Shown here in pieces: positions 44,867 to 53,821 of a stretch of 57,114 nucleotides of DNA; within the stretch, counting starts at the first letter, position 1; every line of letters starts with the position of its first letter. Location of the stretch: NCBI GenBank assembly GCA_000433175.1, contig HF986650.1, forward strand, positions 1-57,114. Direction: 5' to 3'. Under the pieces are notes generated by a model that saw only the letters and a program-made list of their open reading frames with translations, made no database searches and had not been told where the DNA came from. Source of the DNA: Prevotella sp. CAG:1058. GTDB taxonomy: Bacteria; Bacteroidota; Bacteroidia; Bacteroidales; Bacteroidaceae. The translations under genes were made by a program, and so were the position numbers.

Positions 44867-47296
44867 TCATAATATCAGCATGCCTGTTTGGTAGACGCAG
44901 GCTGATACGATCCATGCCAATAGCGTTGTGTATCCGGCTGCGAAGACCGCCCATTTCCAACTGCCTGTTTCGCCTTTTATAGCTGCTATGGTTGCTATGC
45001 AGGGGAAATAGATGAGTACGAACAGCAGGTAAGAGAACGCTATGAGTGGTGTCATTCCGTCTGTTTCCATCTTTTGTCGCAATACTCCATATTTGCCTGA
45101 GTTGTCTGCCGTATCGTCAGCAACGGTTTCGTCGTCGGCATAAAGTACGCCCATGGTTGAGGCTACAATTTCTTTTGCGCCGATGCCAGCAACGAGGCTT
45201 ACGTCAAGCTTCCAATCGAAGCCTTGTGGACGGAATACCGGTTCTATGGCTTTGCCTATGCGCCCGATGTAGCTCTGCTCTTTTTGCGCCTGGTTGCTCA
45301 AGCTTTCGTCATGCGGGAAATATCCTAATGCCCACACAATAACACTGGCAACAAGGATTATTCCACCCATTTTCTTGAGGTATTGCTTGCCTTTTTCCCA
45401 TGTGTGCCTGGCTATGGCTTTAGCGGTGGGGAAGCGGTAAGGCGGTAGCTCCATTACGAATGGGGTATCGTCGCCTTTTATCATCCATTTGCTGAAAATA
45501 CGGCTCATCAGTACGGCAAGGATTATGCCGATTGCATAGAGTGAAATCATGATGACCGACTGGTACTCGACGGCGAAAAACGTGCCAATTATCATTATGT
45601 ATATTGGTAGTCTTGCACTGCAGCTCATCAACGGCAGTACAAGTATTGTAATTAGCCTGTTCCTGCGGTTTTCTATTGTGCGTGTGGCCATTACAGCTGG
45701 AACGTTGCAACCGAATCCCATGATGAGTGGTATGAAAGATTTGCCGTGAAGGCCCATCTTGTGCATCAGTTTGTCCATGATGAACGCGGCTCTTGCCATG
45801 TAGCCGGAATCTTCCATGAACGAAATGAAGAAATAAAGGATGAGTATCTGTGGAAGGAACACTATTACAGCACCGACTCCGGCTATGGCCCCATCTGCAA
45901 TCATGTCTTTCAACGGTCCGTCTGGCATCGTCGATTTTACCAAACCGCCCAATGCGTTCACTCCGGCTTCAATCCAGTCCATGGGGTATTGTCCTAACGT
46001 GAACGTGACCTCGAACATGATATAAAGAAACAGGAAGAATATCGGAAAACCGACGTACTTGTTGGTAATTAAGGAGTCTAGTACGTGGGTAAGCTGGTAT
46101 GTATCGGTGCGTGTACCTTCCTCGCATCCGGCTTCGTGCAGAGCGCCATGTATAATTCCATATTTCGCGTTCATAATGGCTGTCTCGCTGTCTTCCTTGG
46201 TTTCGGTCATTATATATTCGGCGGCTTTGTCACGCGTGGCAATTATTTCTTCCCCGTTTGGCAATGACTTTACGAAATTTTCTATGTTGGAGTCTTTTTC
46301 CAACAATTTAATCGACAAGAAGCGTGTGGAATATTTATATCTTATTTGTTCATCCTTCTGTATCTCCTTCTTTATTTCGTCTATGGCCTGCTCGATATAT
46401 TTGCCATGGTTCAGGTGTACGTGTCGTTGGCGGTTCTTACCTTTCAGGCTTTCTCCTTCGTATACGTTGATTACAGTATTGAAAAGTTCATCCACACCTC
46501 TTCCGTTTCTGAATACTGTTGGGACGAGCGGAATGCCGAATAGTTCTCCAAGCTTGTCGTAATCCAATTTGTCGCCGCGCGATTCGAATTCGTCGAACAT
46601 GTTAAGCGCCCCGACAATCTTGAGGTTCATGTCGACCAGTTGCGTGGTAAGGTAAAGGTTGCGTTCAAGGTTGCTCGCATCAATGACGTTTATTATTACG
46701 TCTGGAGTTTTGTCGATAATCTGCTTGCGTACGTAAAGCTCTTCTGGGCTGTAGGCTGAAAGTGAATAAGTTCCGGGCAGGTCGACAAGATTGAATTGGT
46801 AACCGGCATATTCGGCACGACCCTCTTTGGCGTCAACGGTTACGCCGGAATAGTTGCCTACACGTTCGTGTGCGCCGGAAGCGAAGTTAAATAGTGACGT
46901 CTTGCCACAGTTTGGATTGCCAACAAGGGCTATGTTGATTATGTGGCTCTTTTTTAGTGCAGCCTTGTGTAACCGCTCGTCGGTAAAACGGCCATCATCG
47001 TCGTTTGTGTTGTCTGATATCTCTGCCAGTCCAAGTTTCTGTGCTTCCTCTTCTTCCAATTGACGGGCTTCTTCGGTAGAAATGATTTCAATCATCTCAG
47101 CCTCGGAGTGGCGAAGTGAGATTTCGTATCCCATTATTTTGTATTTTACAGGATCTTGAAGTGGAGCGTTTAATAAAACTGTTACCATCTTTCCTCTTAT
47201 AAAGCCCATCTCTACGATGCGCTTGCGGAAGCCTCCATGTCCTAAAACTTTTACAATTACTCCTTTTTCGCCTGTATTTAATTCGGATAGTCTCAT
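44867..47296 (-). CDS. feoB: FeoA-FeoB fusion ferrous iron transporter
   Basis: 809 residues. It imports Fe(II) across the inner membrane. The first ~73 residues are a FeoA SH3-like domain (MRLSELNTGEKGVIVKVLGH); an acidic linker follows. The FeoB G domain starts NIALVGNPNCGKTSLF (G1, 126-133) with DLPGTYSL as G3. About eight membrane helices fill ~410-809, with the Gate regions (FLPQILILYFFISFMEDSGY; MGFGCNVPAVMATRT; MSCSARLPIYIMIIGTFF). Fusion of FeoA to FeoB is usual in Bacteroidales. Separate FeoC is absent. Regulation by iron is likely; a possible Fur-type site lies upstream at 47372-47387. Confidence 0.96.
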   Translation of the reverse strand: MRLSELNTGEKGVIVKVLGHGGFRKRIVEMGFIRGKMVTVLLNAPLQDPVKYKIMGYEISLRHSEAEMIEIISTEEARQLEEEEAQKLGLAEISDNTNDDDGRFTDERLHKAALKKSHIINIALVGNPNCGKTSLFNFASGAHERVGNYSGVTVDAKEGRAEYAGYQFNLVDLPGTYSLSAYSPEELYVRKQIIDKTPDVIINVIDASNLERNLYLTTQLVDMNLKIVGALNMFDEFESRGDKLDYDKLGELFGIPLVPTVFRNGRGVDELFNTVINVYEGESLKGKNRQRHVHLNHGKYIEQAIDEIKKEIQKDEQIRYKYSTRFLSIKLLEKDSNIENFVKSLPNGEEIIATRDKAAEYIMTETKEDSETAIMNAKYGIIHGALHEAGCEEGTRTDTYQLTHVLDSLITNKYVGFPIFFLFLYIMFEVTFTLGQYPMDWIEAGVNALGGLVKSTMPDGPLKDMIADGAIAGVGAVIVFLPQILILYFFISFMEDSGYMARAAFIMDKLMHKMGLHGKSFIPLIMGFGCNVPAVMATRTIENRRNRLITILVLPLMSCSARLPIYIMIIGTFFAVEYQSVIMISLYAIGIILAVLMSRIFSKWMIKGDDTPFVMELPPYRFPTAKAIARHTWEKGKQYLKKMGGIILVASVIVWALGYFPHDESLSNQAQKEQSYIGRIGKAIEPVFRPQGFDWKLDVSLVAGIGAKEIVASTMGVLYADDETVADDTADNSGKYGVLRQKMETDGMTPLIAFSYLLFVLIYFPCIATIAAIKGETGSWKWAVFAAGYTTLLAWIVSACVYQTGMLIL

Positions 47297-47371
47297 CTTC
47301 TTTCTTTTTTTAAGTGTTGCAAAAATAACAAAAAAATATGGATATGTGTTTCATCTTGCTTCAAAATACTT

Positions 47372-47387
47372 AATAATGATGATTACT
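47372..47387 (-). promoter_or_regulatory. Possible Fur-like operator upstream of feoAB
   Basis: Twelve of 16 bases agree with the GATAATGATWATCATT form of the classical Fur box, 76 bp before the feoAB start codon. A -7-like TATTTTTG (minus strand) lies at 47320-47327. In A/T-rich DNA such matches arise by chance. The rest of the 47297-47678 gap holds only the -7 box for the next gene. Confidence 0.25.
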
Positions 47388-47564
47388 CGTTGTAATAATT
47401 AAGAGAAATGCGTGCTGAATAATTGGGTAGCATAATATTCATAGTAAGAATTGCTTTACAGATTGTGACTGTAGGGGAATAACCAAAGCACATAAAATTC
47501 GTTAAACAGCTGGAAAACTAGGAAAAAACAATGTTGCAGATACATAAATTCGATATAAATTCCT

Positions 47565-47572
47565 ATCTTTGC
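47565..47572 (+). promoter_or_regulatory. -7 box upstream of the PD40 gene
   Basis: TATCTTTG fits TAnnTTTG; no TTTG at a suitable -33 distance. It would give a leader of ~100 nt before the start codon at 47679. Confidence 0.4.
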
Positions 47573-47678
47573 ATAAGGTATAATCAGCAGGCATTATTGT
47601 TCCGGAAAGCGACCTTGACTGAATTTCGCAATATGCCTGGTATATTTTGGAACTAAGGACAAAAGAGATTTTATCAAT

Positions 47679-48845
47679 ATGCTTAAAACAAGAATTGTAT
47701 CATTGTTGTTGATATTGCTGTCGACAAGTGTTTTGTCGATGTCGCAAGTAAGGAAGAATGTGGTAGTAAACAAGTCGAACAAAGGAAAAGCCGAATTGCC
47801 TGGTAAGTCGGACGAATTGTTTGAAAGTATGTTGCCGACAACGGCCCAGATATTAGTTATTGACAGTTTTATCGCCACTAAGACGGATTTTATAGACAAG
47901 ATTCCGTTGGAGAAGGATTTTGGACAAATAAGTACTTACGACAGATTGAATCATACTACTGGCCAACAGTTTGCATATACTTATGTAAATGGGTTCGGTA
48001 ACAGGATGTTTTTTGCCAAGAAAGGTAAAGACGGGCATTACAAGATGTTTTCAGCGGACAGGCTGGATAATGAATGGACCAACGTAAAACAGATCAATGA
48101 CTTTGGTGATGATTTTGAGGACATAAATTATCCGTTTATGCTTGCAGACGGAACAACGCTTTATTTCGCAGCAAAAAGTAAAGGCGGATTAGGAGGGTAC
48201 GATATTTATGTTACTAGATACGACATAAGTTCGGAAAAGTTTTATAAGCCGGAGAATATGGGTCTACCTTATAATTCTAAGGATAATGACTTTTACTGTA
48301 TTATCGATGAATTTAATGGTTTGGGATGGTTGGTGACAGACCGCAGGCAAGATGGAGATAATGTATGTGTGTACGTATTTGTTCCTCAGAAAGAGCGTAA
48401 AATATACGATTCCGAGGATGTTGACGATGACGAATTATATAATTATGCTGAACTGTATAGTATAAAAGATACGTGGACGGATAAGACGGAACTTGAAGCC
48501 GGACGTGAGAGACTTAGTAAGCTATTGGAAAAGCGTGACAATGTGAAGAGAAGTTCAATATACTTTATTGTAAATGATCATACGATTTATAAGTCTTTGA
48601 AGGACTTTAAGTCACCTGCAAACAGGAAACGTTTTATGAAACTCAATGAGCTGAATAAGTCTGCCGATGATTTGTCTAAAAGGCTTGACTCTTTCAGGCA
48701 AAGTTATTCTAAAAGCTCACAGGCAGTAAGGAGAAAATTGGGGGCTGATATATTGAAAGCGGAGAAACAGCTTGAGGACCTTCGTGGGTATATAAAAACA
48801 TTAGAGAAGGAAATAAGAAATACGGAGAATATGATTGAGCGGTAA
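47679..48845 (+). CDS. Exported PD40-repeat protein with C-terminal coiled coil
   Basis: 388 residues with a signal peptide (~1-22, LSTSVLSMSQ). Residues ~95-250 carry PD40/TolB-like beta-propeller blades (NRMFFAKKGKDGHYKMF, INYPFMLADGTTLYFAAKS, GGYDIYVTRYD, GLGWLVTDRRQDGDNV). From ~270 on the chain is strongly helical and charged, and ends in a predicted coiled coil (~340-388). PD40 proteins in this phylum are often periplasmic and bind cell-wall or outer-membrane partners, sometimes with OmpA domains; none is present here. The precise function is unknown. It stands 56 bp before the nucleoside phosphorylase gene. Confidence 0.83.
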   Translation: MLKTRIVSLLLILLSTSVLSMSQVRKNVVVNKSNKGKAELPGKSDELFESMLPTTAQILVIDSFIATKTDFIDKIPLEKDFGQISTYDRLNHTTGQQFAYTYVNGFGNRMFFAKKGKDGHYKMFSADRLDNEWTNVKQINDFGDDFEDINYPFMLADGTTLYFAAKSKGGLGGYDIYVTRYDISSEKFYKPENMGLPYNSKDNDFYCIIDEFNGLGWLVTDRRQDGDNVCVYVFVPQKERKIYDSEDVDDDELYNYAELYSIKDTWTDKTELEAGRERLSKLLEKRDNVKRSSIYFIVNDHTIYKSLKDFKSPANRKRFMKLNELNKSADDLSKRLDSFRQSYSKSSQAVRRKLGADILKAEKQLEDLRGYIKTLEKEIRNTENMIER

Positions 48846-48901
48846 TTATGACTTTATGCCGCAAATCTATTTAACATATATACAACTTAAATTTATAATA
48901 T

Positions 48902-49783
48902 ATGGAAAAACGATATTTTGCTGAATCAGAATTAATTATAAATGAAGATGGAAGTGTATTTCACCTGCATTTGAAACCGTGTCAGTTAGCTGATAAAGTT
49001 ATACTCGTAGGCGATCCTGGACGTGTAACTTTGGTTGCATCACATTTTGATTCAATCGAATGTGAAGTCGAGAGTCGTGAGTTTCATAGTATAACAGGTC
49101 TTTATAGTGGTAAACGCATCACAGTAACTTCTACTGGAATAGGTTGTGACAATATTGATATTGTACTTAATGAAATGGATGCTTTGGCAAACATCGATTT
49201 TTGTACACGTATGGAGAAAGATGAATTTAGGCAACTTGAGTTCGTTAGAATTGGAACATGTGGTGGTTTACAGACATATACGCCTGAGGGCTCTTTTATC
49301 TGTTCGGTTAAGTCAATTGGTTTTGATGGATTGCTTAATTTCTATGCCGGTCGCAATGCTGTGTGCGATTTGGCCATGGAGCGTGCTTTGATTAATCATT
49401 TGGGATGGAGTGGTAATATATGTGCACCAGCACCATATGTTATTGACGCAGATGATGAACTTATTGAACGGATTGCCCAAGATGACATGGTTCGTGGTGT
49501 TACTGTCGCATGTGGTGGTTTCTTTGGACCTCAGGGACGTCAACTCCGTATTCCTTTGGCAGATCCTAACCAGAATAAGAAAATTGAAAGTTTTGAATAT
49601 GATGGCTTGAAAATAACTAATTTCGAGATGGAAAGTTCGGCGCTTGCAGGCTTGTCATGCCTTATGGGACATAAGGCTACAACATGTTGTATGGTTATAG
49701 CGAACCGGCTTACTAAGAAAAGCGATACTGGATATAAGACACATATAGACGATTTGATACGTTTGGTGTTAGACAGAATCTGA
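48902..49783 (+). CDS. Nucleoside phosphorylase (uridine phosphorylase-like)
   Basis: 293 residues, PNP/UDP phosphorylase family, cytoplasmic. It cleaves nucleosides with phosphate to free base and ribose-1-phosphate in salvage. Characteristic segments: VILVGDPGRVTLVASHF (phosphate loop), TVTSTGIGCDNIDIVLNEM, FVRIGTCGGLQ, and TNFEMESSALAGLSCLMG, where Glu-Met-Glu contacts ribose. The overall layout suits uridine phosphorylase better than purine enzymes, but the base specificity is not certain. It follows the PD40 gene by 56 bp. Confidence 0.9.
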   Translation: MEKRYFAESELIINEDGSVFHLHLKPCQLADKVILVGDPGRVTLVASHFDSIECEVESREFHSITGLYSGKRITVTSTGIGCDNIDIVLNEMDALANIDFCTRMEKDEFRQLEFVRIGTCGGLQTYTPEGSFICSVKSIGFDGLLNFYAGRNAVCDLAMERALINHLGWSGNICAPAPYVIDADDELIERIAQDDMVRGVTVACGGFFGPQGRQLRIPLADPNQNKKIESFEYDGLKITNFEMESSALAGLSCLMGHKATTCCMVIANRLTKKSDTGYKTHIDDLIRLVLDRI

Positions 49784-49893
49784 TATTGATATAATTATTG
49801 TTTGTTTTTATAATGTTTCACAATGTTCATTTGAATGATGTCATACCAATAACCGAATCAGCATTGACAAAGAGCATCTATTGTTTTCATTAT

Positions 49894-50739
49894 ATGAATA
49901 AAATGCTTAGGTCGTTCAGACGCTCGTTCTTGTCATTATTCCTAATACTGTTTGCTTCACAAGGCGTTCATGCGCAATATGATTTTCTACGTCCGGTGAA
50001 AGATTCAATACCAGGAGGATATAACTTTTGGGTTTATACGCCTACGGATTATTATTATTCATTGGAGAACACCCCGGTAATAATCTTTTTGCACGGTCAA
50101 AGCCTGTGCGGGCGTAACTTGAATAAAGTGAAACGGTATGGACCGCTTGATGCAATAGTTAAAGGGAGACAGATTGAAGCTTTGGTGCTAGTGCCACAGA
50201 ATCCAGGTGGGGCATGGGATCCTGATAAAATTTCTTCAATGTTGGATTGGACGAAAAAACATTACGCAATGGATTCCACTCGTGTTTATGTCATTGGCAT
50301 GAGTCTCGGTGGATATGGCACTCTTGATTTTGCCGGGACTTATCCGGAAAAGGTTGCTGCTGCAATGGCTTTGTGTGGTGGCTGTACTCTGAAAGATATG
50401 AATGGACTGGGAAAGGTTCCTCTTTGGATTATGCATGGTACGGCGGATAGGGCTGTACCGGTAAAACAGTCAAAAATTGTTGTGGAAAAATTACAGGAAA
50501 ATGATGAAGACCAGCGTCTACGTTATGATTGGTTGCAAGGGGCTTTCCACGGAGCTTTAGCTCGTGTTTTGTATATGACAAAAACGTATGAATGGCTTTT
50601 CTCTCATTCTTTGCTTGACGATGGCAGGCCTGTTAATAGGGAAATAGATATTGATAAGTCTGATTTGTCTAAAGCGTATAATGATATGATTTCAGGCACT
50701 CCTGATCCGGAAGTTGTTTATGATAAGACAATTTATTAG
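49894..50739 (+). CDS. Exported alpha/beta hydrolase (esterase/PHB depolymerase-like)
   Basis: 281 residues from the ATG at 49894, which gives a signal peptide ending VHAQ; a longer frame from 49798 adds 32 residues without a signal. The serine hydrolase motif GMSLGG places the nucleophile at ~Ser136; the oxyanion segment is PVIIFLHGQSLCG, and GTADRAVPV with AFHGAL supply the probable Asp and His. It resembles feruloyl-esterase/LpqC-type proteins that cut ester bonds on polysaccharide side chains or polyesters. The substrate is unknown. It ends at a perfect palindromic terminator. Confidence 0.87.
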   Translation: MNKMLRSFRRSFLSLFLILFASQGVHAQYDFLRPVKDSIPGGYNFWVYTPTDYYYSLENTPVIIFLHGQSLCGRNLNKVKRYGPLDAIVKGRQIEALVLVPQNPGGAWDPDKISSMLDWTKKHYAMDSTRVYVIGMSLGGYGTLDFAGTYPEKVAAAMALCGGCTLKDMNGLGKVPLWIMHGTADRAVPVKQSKIVVEKLQENDEDQRLRYDWLQGAFHGALARVLYMTKTYEWLFSHSLLDDGRPVNREIDIDKSDLSKAYNDMISGTPDPEVVYDKTIY

Positions 50740-50806
50740 ATTTGGTGTGATTAGTTTTTACACAGAAACATAAATTGTCATTAATAGTTCTGCTGGTATC
50801 AATCAT

Positions 50807-50854
50807 AGTAAAATCAACGGGCATCTAGAATTCTAGATGCCCGTTGATTTTACT
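50807..50854. terminator. Bidirectional terminator, perfect 48-bp palindrome
   Basis: The arms 50807-50830 and 50831-50854 are exact reverse complements with no intervening base. It separates two convergent genes (hydrolase and ppiD). Confidence 0.9.
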
Positions 50855-50872
50855 TATAATCTTTATGTCCTA

Positions 50873-53014
50873 TTAGAAGAACATATATCGATTATCTTTT
50901 ACATCAGCCTTGAAGTATAATTCCTGCATGAAGTTGCCTGCGTATTGCATTATTCTTTGACGCTGGCGCTGCTCGTACTCCTTCTCGTTATATTTTACTG
51001 AACGAGTTTTTTTGTCTGTTACCTGGAACAGGTATACACCACCGAAGCCTTTTACTGCTTGTGAACAGAACTTGCCTTTGGCTGTTGCAGAAACAGCTCC
51101 ACTAAGTGCCGGTTCGCTCATGCCCGTCGTCTGTACGAATACAGGAGCAGCAAATGTAACTTGGTTTACGGTTGAAATCTTGCCACCTTTAGCTTTTGCC
51201 CCAGCCATGTCTTTTACGCCGTTGACTTGTGCCATGAGCATTTCAGCCTTCTTGTCGCGTAAAACTTCACTGCGGATATAGCTCTTTACGTTTTCGTCGT
51301 CAAGAGAACGATAGCCGATCTTATTGATTTTTGTCAATACTACAACAAGTAAGCGGTCATTCTCTCCGCATTCGTACAAGGGCGATATTTCATTCTCCTT
51401 AGCTTCGAACAGCCATTTCATGGCTTCACGAGTATCTTTGATATTTGCTACATAGTGTTCAGAATTACGCATGTCATCACGTTCCCTTACAGTGAATCCG
51501 TATTTTGACGCATTCTTCTGCATGGCCTCAAGTGTCTGATTTTCACTTACGAAGCGGCTGAACTTATTATATGCTTCTGAATAGGTTTCTTTAGAGAACT
51601 CAATGGGTTTCTTTATCACTGCAGCAACATATTTGGTTGTCATAGCCTTTCTGTCGGTTATCTGAAGAATGATGTTGCCTTGGGTCATTTTGAGATTCTT
51701 TGTCTCGTTGAGTCCCATTGTGTTAAGTGCCTGGATGTATGACTTAGTGTCGTTATCCATTGACGGAGCGTTCTGATATTGGGCAGAGGTTATCCATGTC
51801 TTCTCTCCTGTCTGTCCGTATTTCTTGGCGATAGCCTCGAAATCAGCTCCACCTTGAAGTGCTGTGTAAATACTGTCAGCTCTTTTCGTAGCTTCGTTTG
51901 CGGTCGCACCGCTGACCTGAATTGCACGGAACTGTATTGAATCAGGCATTTCTGATTTTGATATCAGGCGTATTATGTTGATGGTATTGTCGATCTTGTT
52001 CTCAACTGGCGATGTCGTCGTTCCAACTGCAATAGAGTCTAGGCGAGCGGCTATGTCTGATGGGAATGCTGATTTTGTCTGCGGTATTCCCAAGTAAGAG
52101 ATAGTAGAACCACTCTTTCTTACTATGCCTGAAGGATCTGCCGTATCCTTAAGTACTGCCATGTATTCATTAACAGTCTTGTCAAGGGCTTTACGGTCAG
52201 CAGCAGACGGAATGACCTGGTAATCAACATATTTTATTGAGCGAGTCTCTTCATATTGCTTGAAACGCGGTTTGAGCTCGTCGTATTTAGCCTGAAGATC
52301 GCTGTCTGTTATTTTTACCTTATTGTCATTGATTGATGAATATGCAAATGATGCAAGCTGGATATTACTTTCCTGGTTCTCGCCATCATATGCCATTTTT
52401 GCTGATACTGGGTTAGACAACAGGCATCCTGCGAACAGAGTCTGGTATTTCTGTGCAAGAAGTTGCTGGCGTAAAGACTTCTCAATGAATGTCCAAAATT
52501 CATAGAGACTTGCATACTGATCTGCAAGTTGAGGATTTGTTCCCTGAGCTTGTTTGTATTCAGCAAGGAACTGTTTGAGCATGTTAGCATCGAAACGTCC
52601 AGTCTGCTGGTTCACAAACGGAGTCTGGAGCAGCATCGGATTGGTTCCTGCATTGAGAACATTCTGCAACTCCTGGTCGGTAACCTTCAGTCCGAGCTTT
52701 TCGGCTTCATTGTTGATGATTTCATTCTGTACGTAAGTGTTCCATACGACGTCTTTAACCTGATTAAGTTCTTCGTCTGAAAGGTTTTCGCGTCCTTGTG
52801 TCATTTTGATGACGTTAGTGTATTCGTCAACAAGTTTCTGGAAGTCTTGTACGTTTACTTTGTTACCTAAAACTTCACCTACTTGTGCTCTCCTTTCATT
52901 ACTTACTGCATCGCAAGAACGGAAGAACTCTTCGGCGATAAATGCAAAAAGGGCGAATCCTATGACACCAATCAGGATTACGCCTTTGCTTCTGATTTTT
53001 CCTAAAACTGCCAT
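50873..53014 (-). CDS. ppiD: Peptidylprolyl isomerase, PpiD/SurA type
   Basis: 713 residues, periplasmic chaperone anchored by an N-terminal membrane helix (GVILIGVIGFALFAFIAEEF, ~11-30). The SurA-like N-terminal domain (~40-200) includes VGEVLGNKVNVQDFQKLVDE and GLKVTDQELQNVL. The central parvulin-type region begins near ~345 (DSIQFRAIQVSGATANEATK). A second, less clear domain precedes the charged C-terminus (~580-713). It helps fold outer-membrane proteins. lptC lies 149 bp upstream on the same strand, and a -7-like TAATTTTG is at 53076-53083. Confidence 0.93.
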   Translation of the reverse strand: MAVLGKIRSKGVILIGVIGFALFAFIAEEFFRSCDAVSNERRAQVGEVLGNKVNVQDFQKLVDEYTNVIKMTQGRENLSDEELNQVKDVVWNTYVQNEIINNEAEKLGLKVTDQELQNVLNAGTNPMLLQTPFVNQQTGRFDANMLKQFLAEYKQAQGTNPQLADQYASLYEFWTFIEKSLRQQLLAQKYQTLFAGCLLSNPVSAKMAYDGENQESNIQLASFAYSSINDNKVKITDSDLQAKYDELKPRFKQYEETRSIKYVDYQVIPSAADRKALDKTVNEYMAVLKDTADPSGIVRKSGSTISYLGIPQTKSAFPSDIAARLDSIAVGTTTSPVENKIDNTINIIRLISKSEMPDSIQFRAIQVSGATANEATKRADSIYTALQGGADFEAIAKKYGQTGEKTWITSAQYQNAPSMDNDTKSYIQALNTMGLNETKNLKMTQGNIILQITDRKAMTTKYVAAVIKKPIEFSKETYSEAYNKFSRFVSENQTLEAMQKNASKYGFTVRERDDMRNSEHYVANIKDTREAMKWLFEAKENEISPLYECGENDRLLVVVLTKINKIGYRSLDDENVKSYIRSEVLRDKKAEMLMAQVNGVKDMAGAKAKGGKISTVNQVTFAAPVFVQTTGMSEPALSGAVSATAKGKFCSQAVKGFGGVYLFQVTDKKTRSVKYNEKEYEQRQRQRIMQYAGNFMQELYFKADVKDNRYMFF

Positions 53015-53075
53015 TATTACAATTATTTATTTTTTAATTATTTTCTTGATATGGATATTTATGTTATTTAGCGCA

Positions 53076-53104
53076 CAAAATTACAAAAAAGAAAATAAAA
53101 ACAA
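53076..53104 (-). promoter_or_regulatory. Candidate promoter for ppiD
   Basis: On the minus strand TTG (53102-53104), 18 bp, TAATTTTG (53076-53083). It is 62 bp before the ppiD start; spacing slightly short. Confidence 0.4.
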
Positions 53105-53163
53105 TTATTTTTCTGTTAAAAACTTTCTTCGTTGTTGACTTTAAGCACTTTATATTATTGTTC

Positions 53164-53799
53164 TCATTGGGTTTTCTTTGCTGATGGTGTTGTTGGAAGA
53201 CGCTTTTTCGCTTTGATAGTATCGGGGGCTGCCAGGATACTGTCTCCTTCGGTATTACCCATACCTCCTCTTACGAACGAACCTTTGGAGTTTGTAATAG
53301 TGTAATGGGTCATACGCTCATCGCTTAGGAAATATGTGCCTTCCATTTCCCTGTCGGGAGTTATAAGTCTTGAATATTTGTTGCTGTAAAGCTCATGCTT
53401 ATTTTGGTCCCAATACAATTCCTCGCTAGAGAATCTTAATCCGTCGATAGTTCTGATCTTTACCCGGCCCCTTAATTCCCATAGTTTCTTTTGGTCAAAA
53501 TAATATGCGGTATCGCACTGTATGTATGCTTCTACATGGAATTTTTCATCGAACTGTTCGAGAAAAAGTCCTTTCTCGAATATCCATCTTGATGGATTCC
53601 TGACTTGGTTTACTTCCCAACATTCAGTGACAATACGGTATTTCATCATACCGGAGTCAGATACTAGGGTGTTGACTCCGTAAGATACCATCATCGAGGC
53701 TGAATCCCTAGGGTTTACAGCAGGTGCCGTATGCTCATGTCCTTCTTGGCATGATGCAAGGACAAGTACAATAATGAATATGTTGAATATCAGTTTCAA
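53164..53799 (-). CDS. lptC: LPS export protein LptC
   Basis: 211 residues. LptC bridges the LptB2FG transporter and LptA in the periplasm during LPS export. A lipoprotein-like N-terminus (IVLVLASCQEG, Cys ~17) replaces the membrane helix of the E. coli protein. The LptC fold is shown by MVSYGVNTLVSDSGMMKYRI, the FEKGLFLEQFDEKFHVEAYI segment and ELRGRVKIRTIDGLRFSSEE. The C-terminal ~20 residues are basic and disordered-looking. It is directly downstream (22 bp) of the outer-membrane protein gene, so outer-membrane biogenesis genes are clustered: membrane protein, lptC, ppiD. Confidence 0.9.
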   Translation of the reverse strand: MKLIFNIFIIVLVLASCQEGHEHTAPAVNPRDSASMMVSYGVNTLVSDSGMMKYRIVTECWEVNQVRNPSRWIFEKGLFLEQFDEKFHVEAYIQCDTAYYFDQKKLWELRGRVKIRTIDGLRFSSEELYWDQNKHELYSNKYSRLITPDREMEGTYFLSDERMTHYTITNSKGSFVRGGMGNTEGDSILAAPDTIKAKKRLPTTPSAKKTQ

Positions 53800-53821
53800 A
53801 ATACCGGAAAGTTATGTCGCA

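Noticed and set aside
46059..46562. Long open frame opposite feoAB (167 codons)
   Set aside because: It is an antisense shadow of the FeoB G-domain and linker coding region; no independent support.
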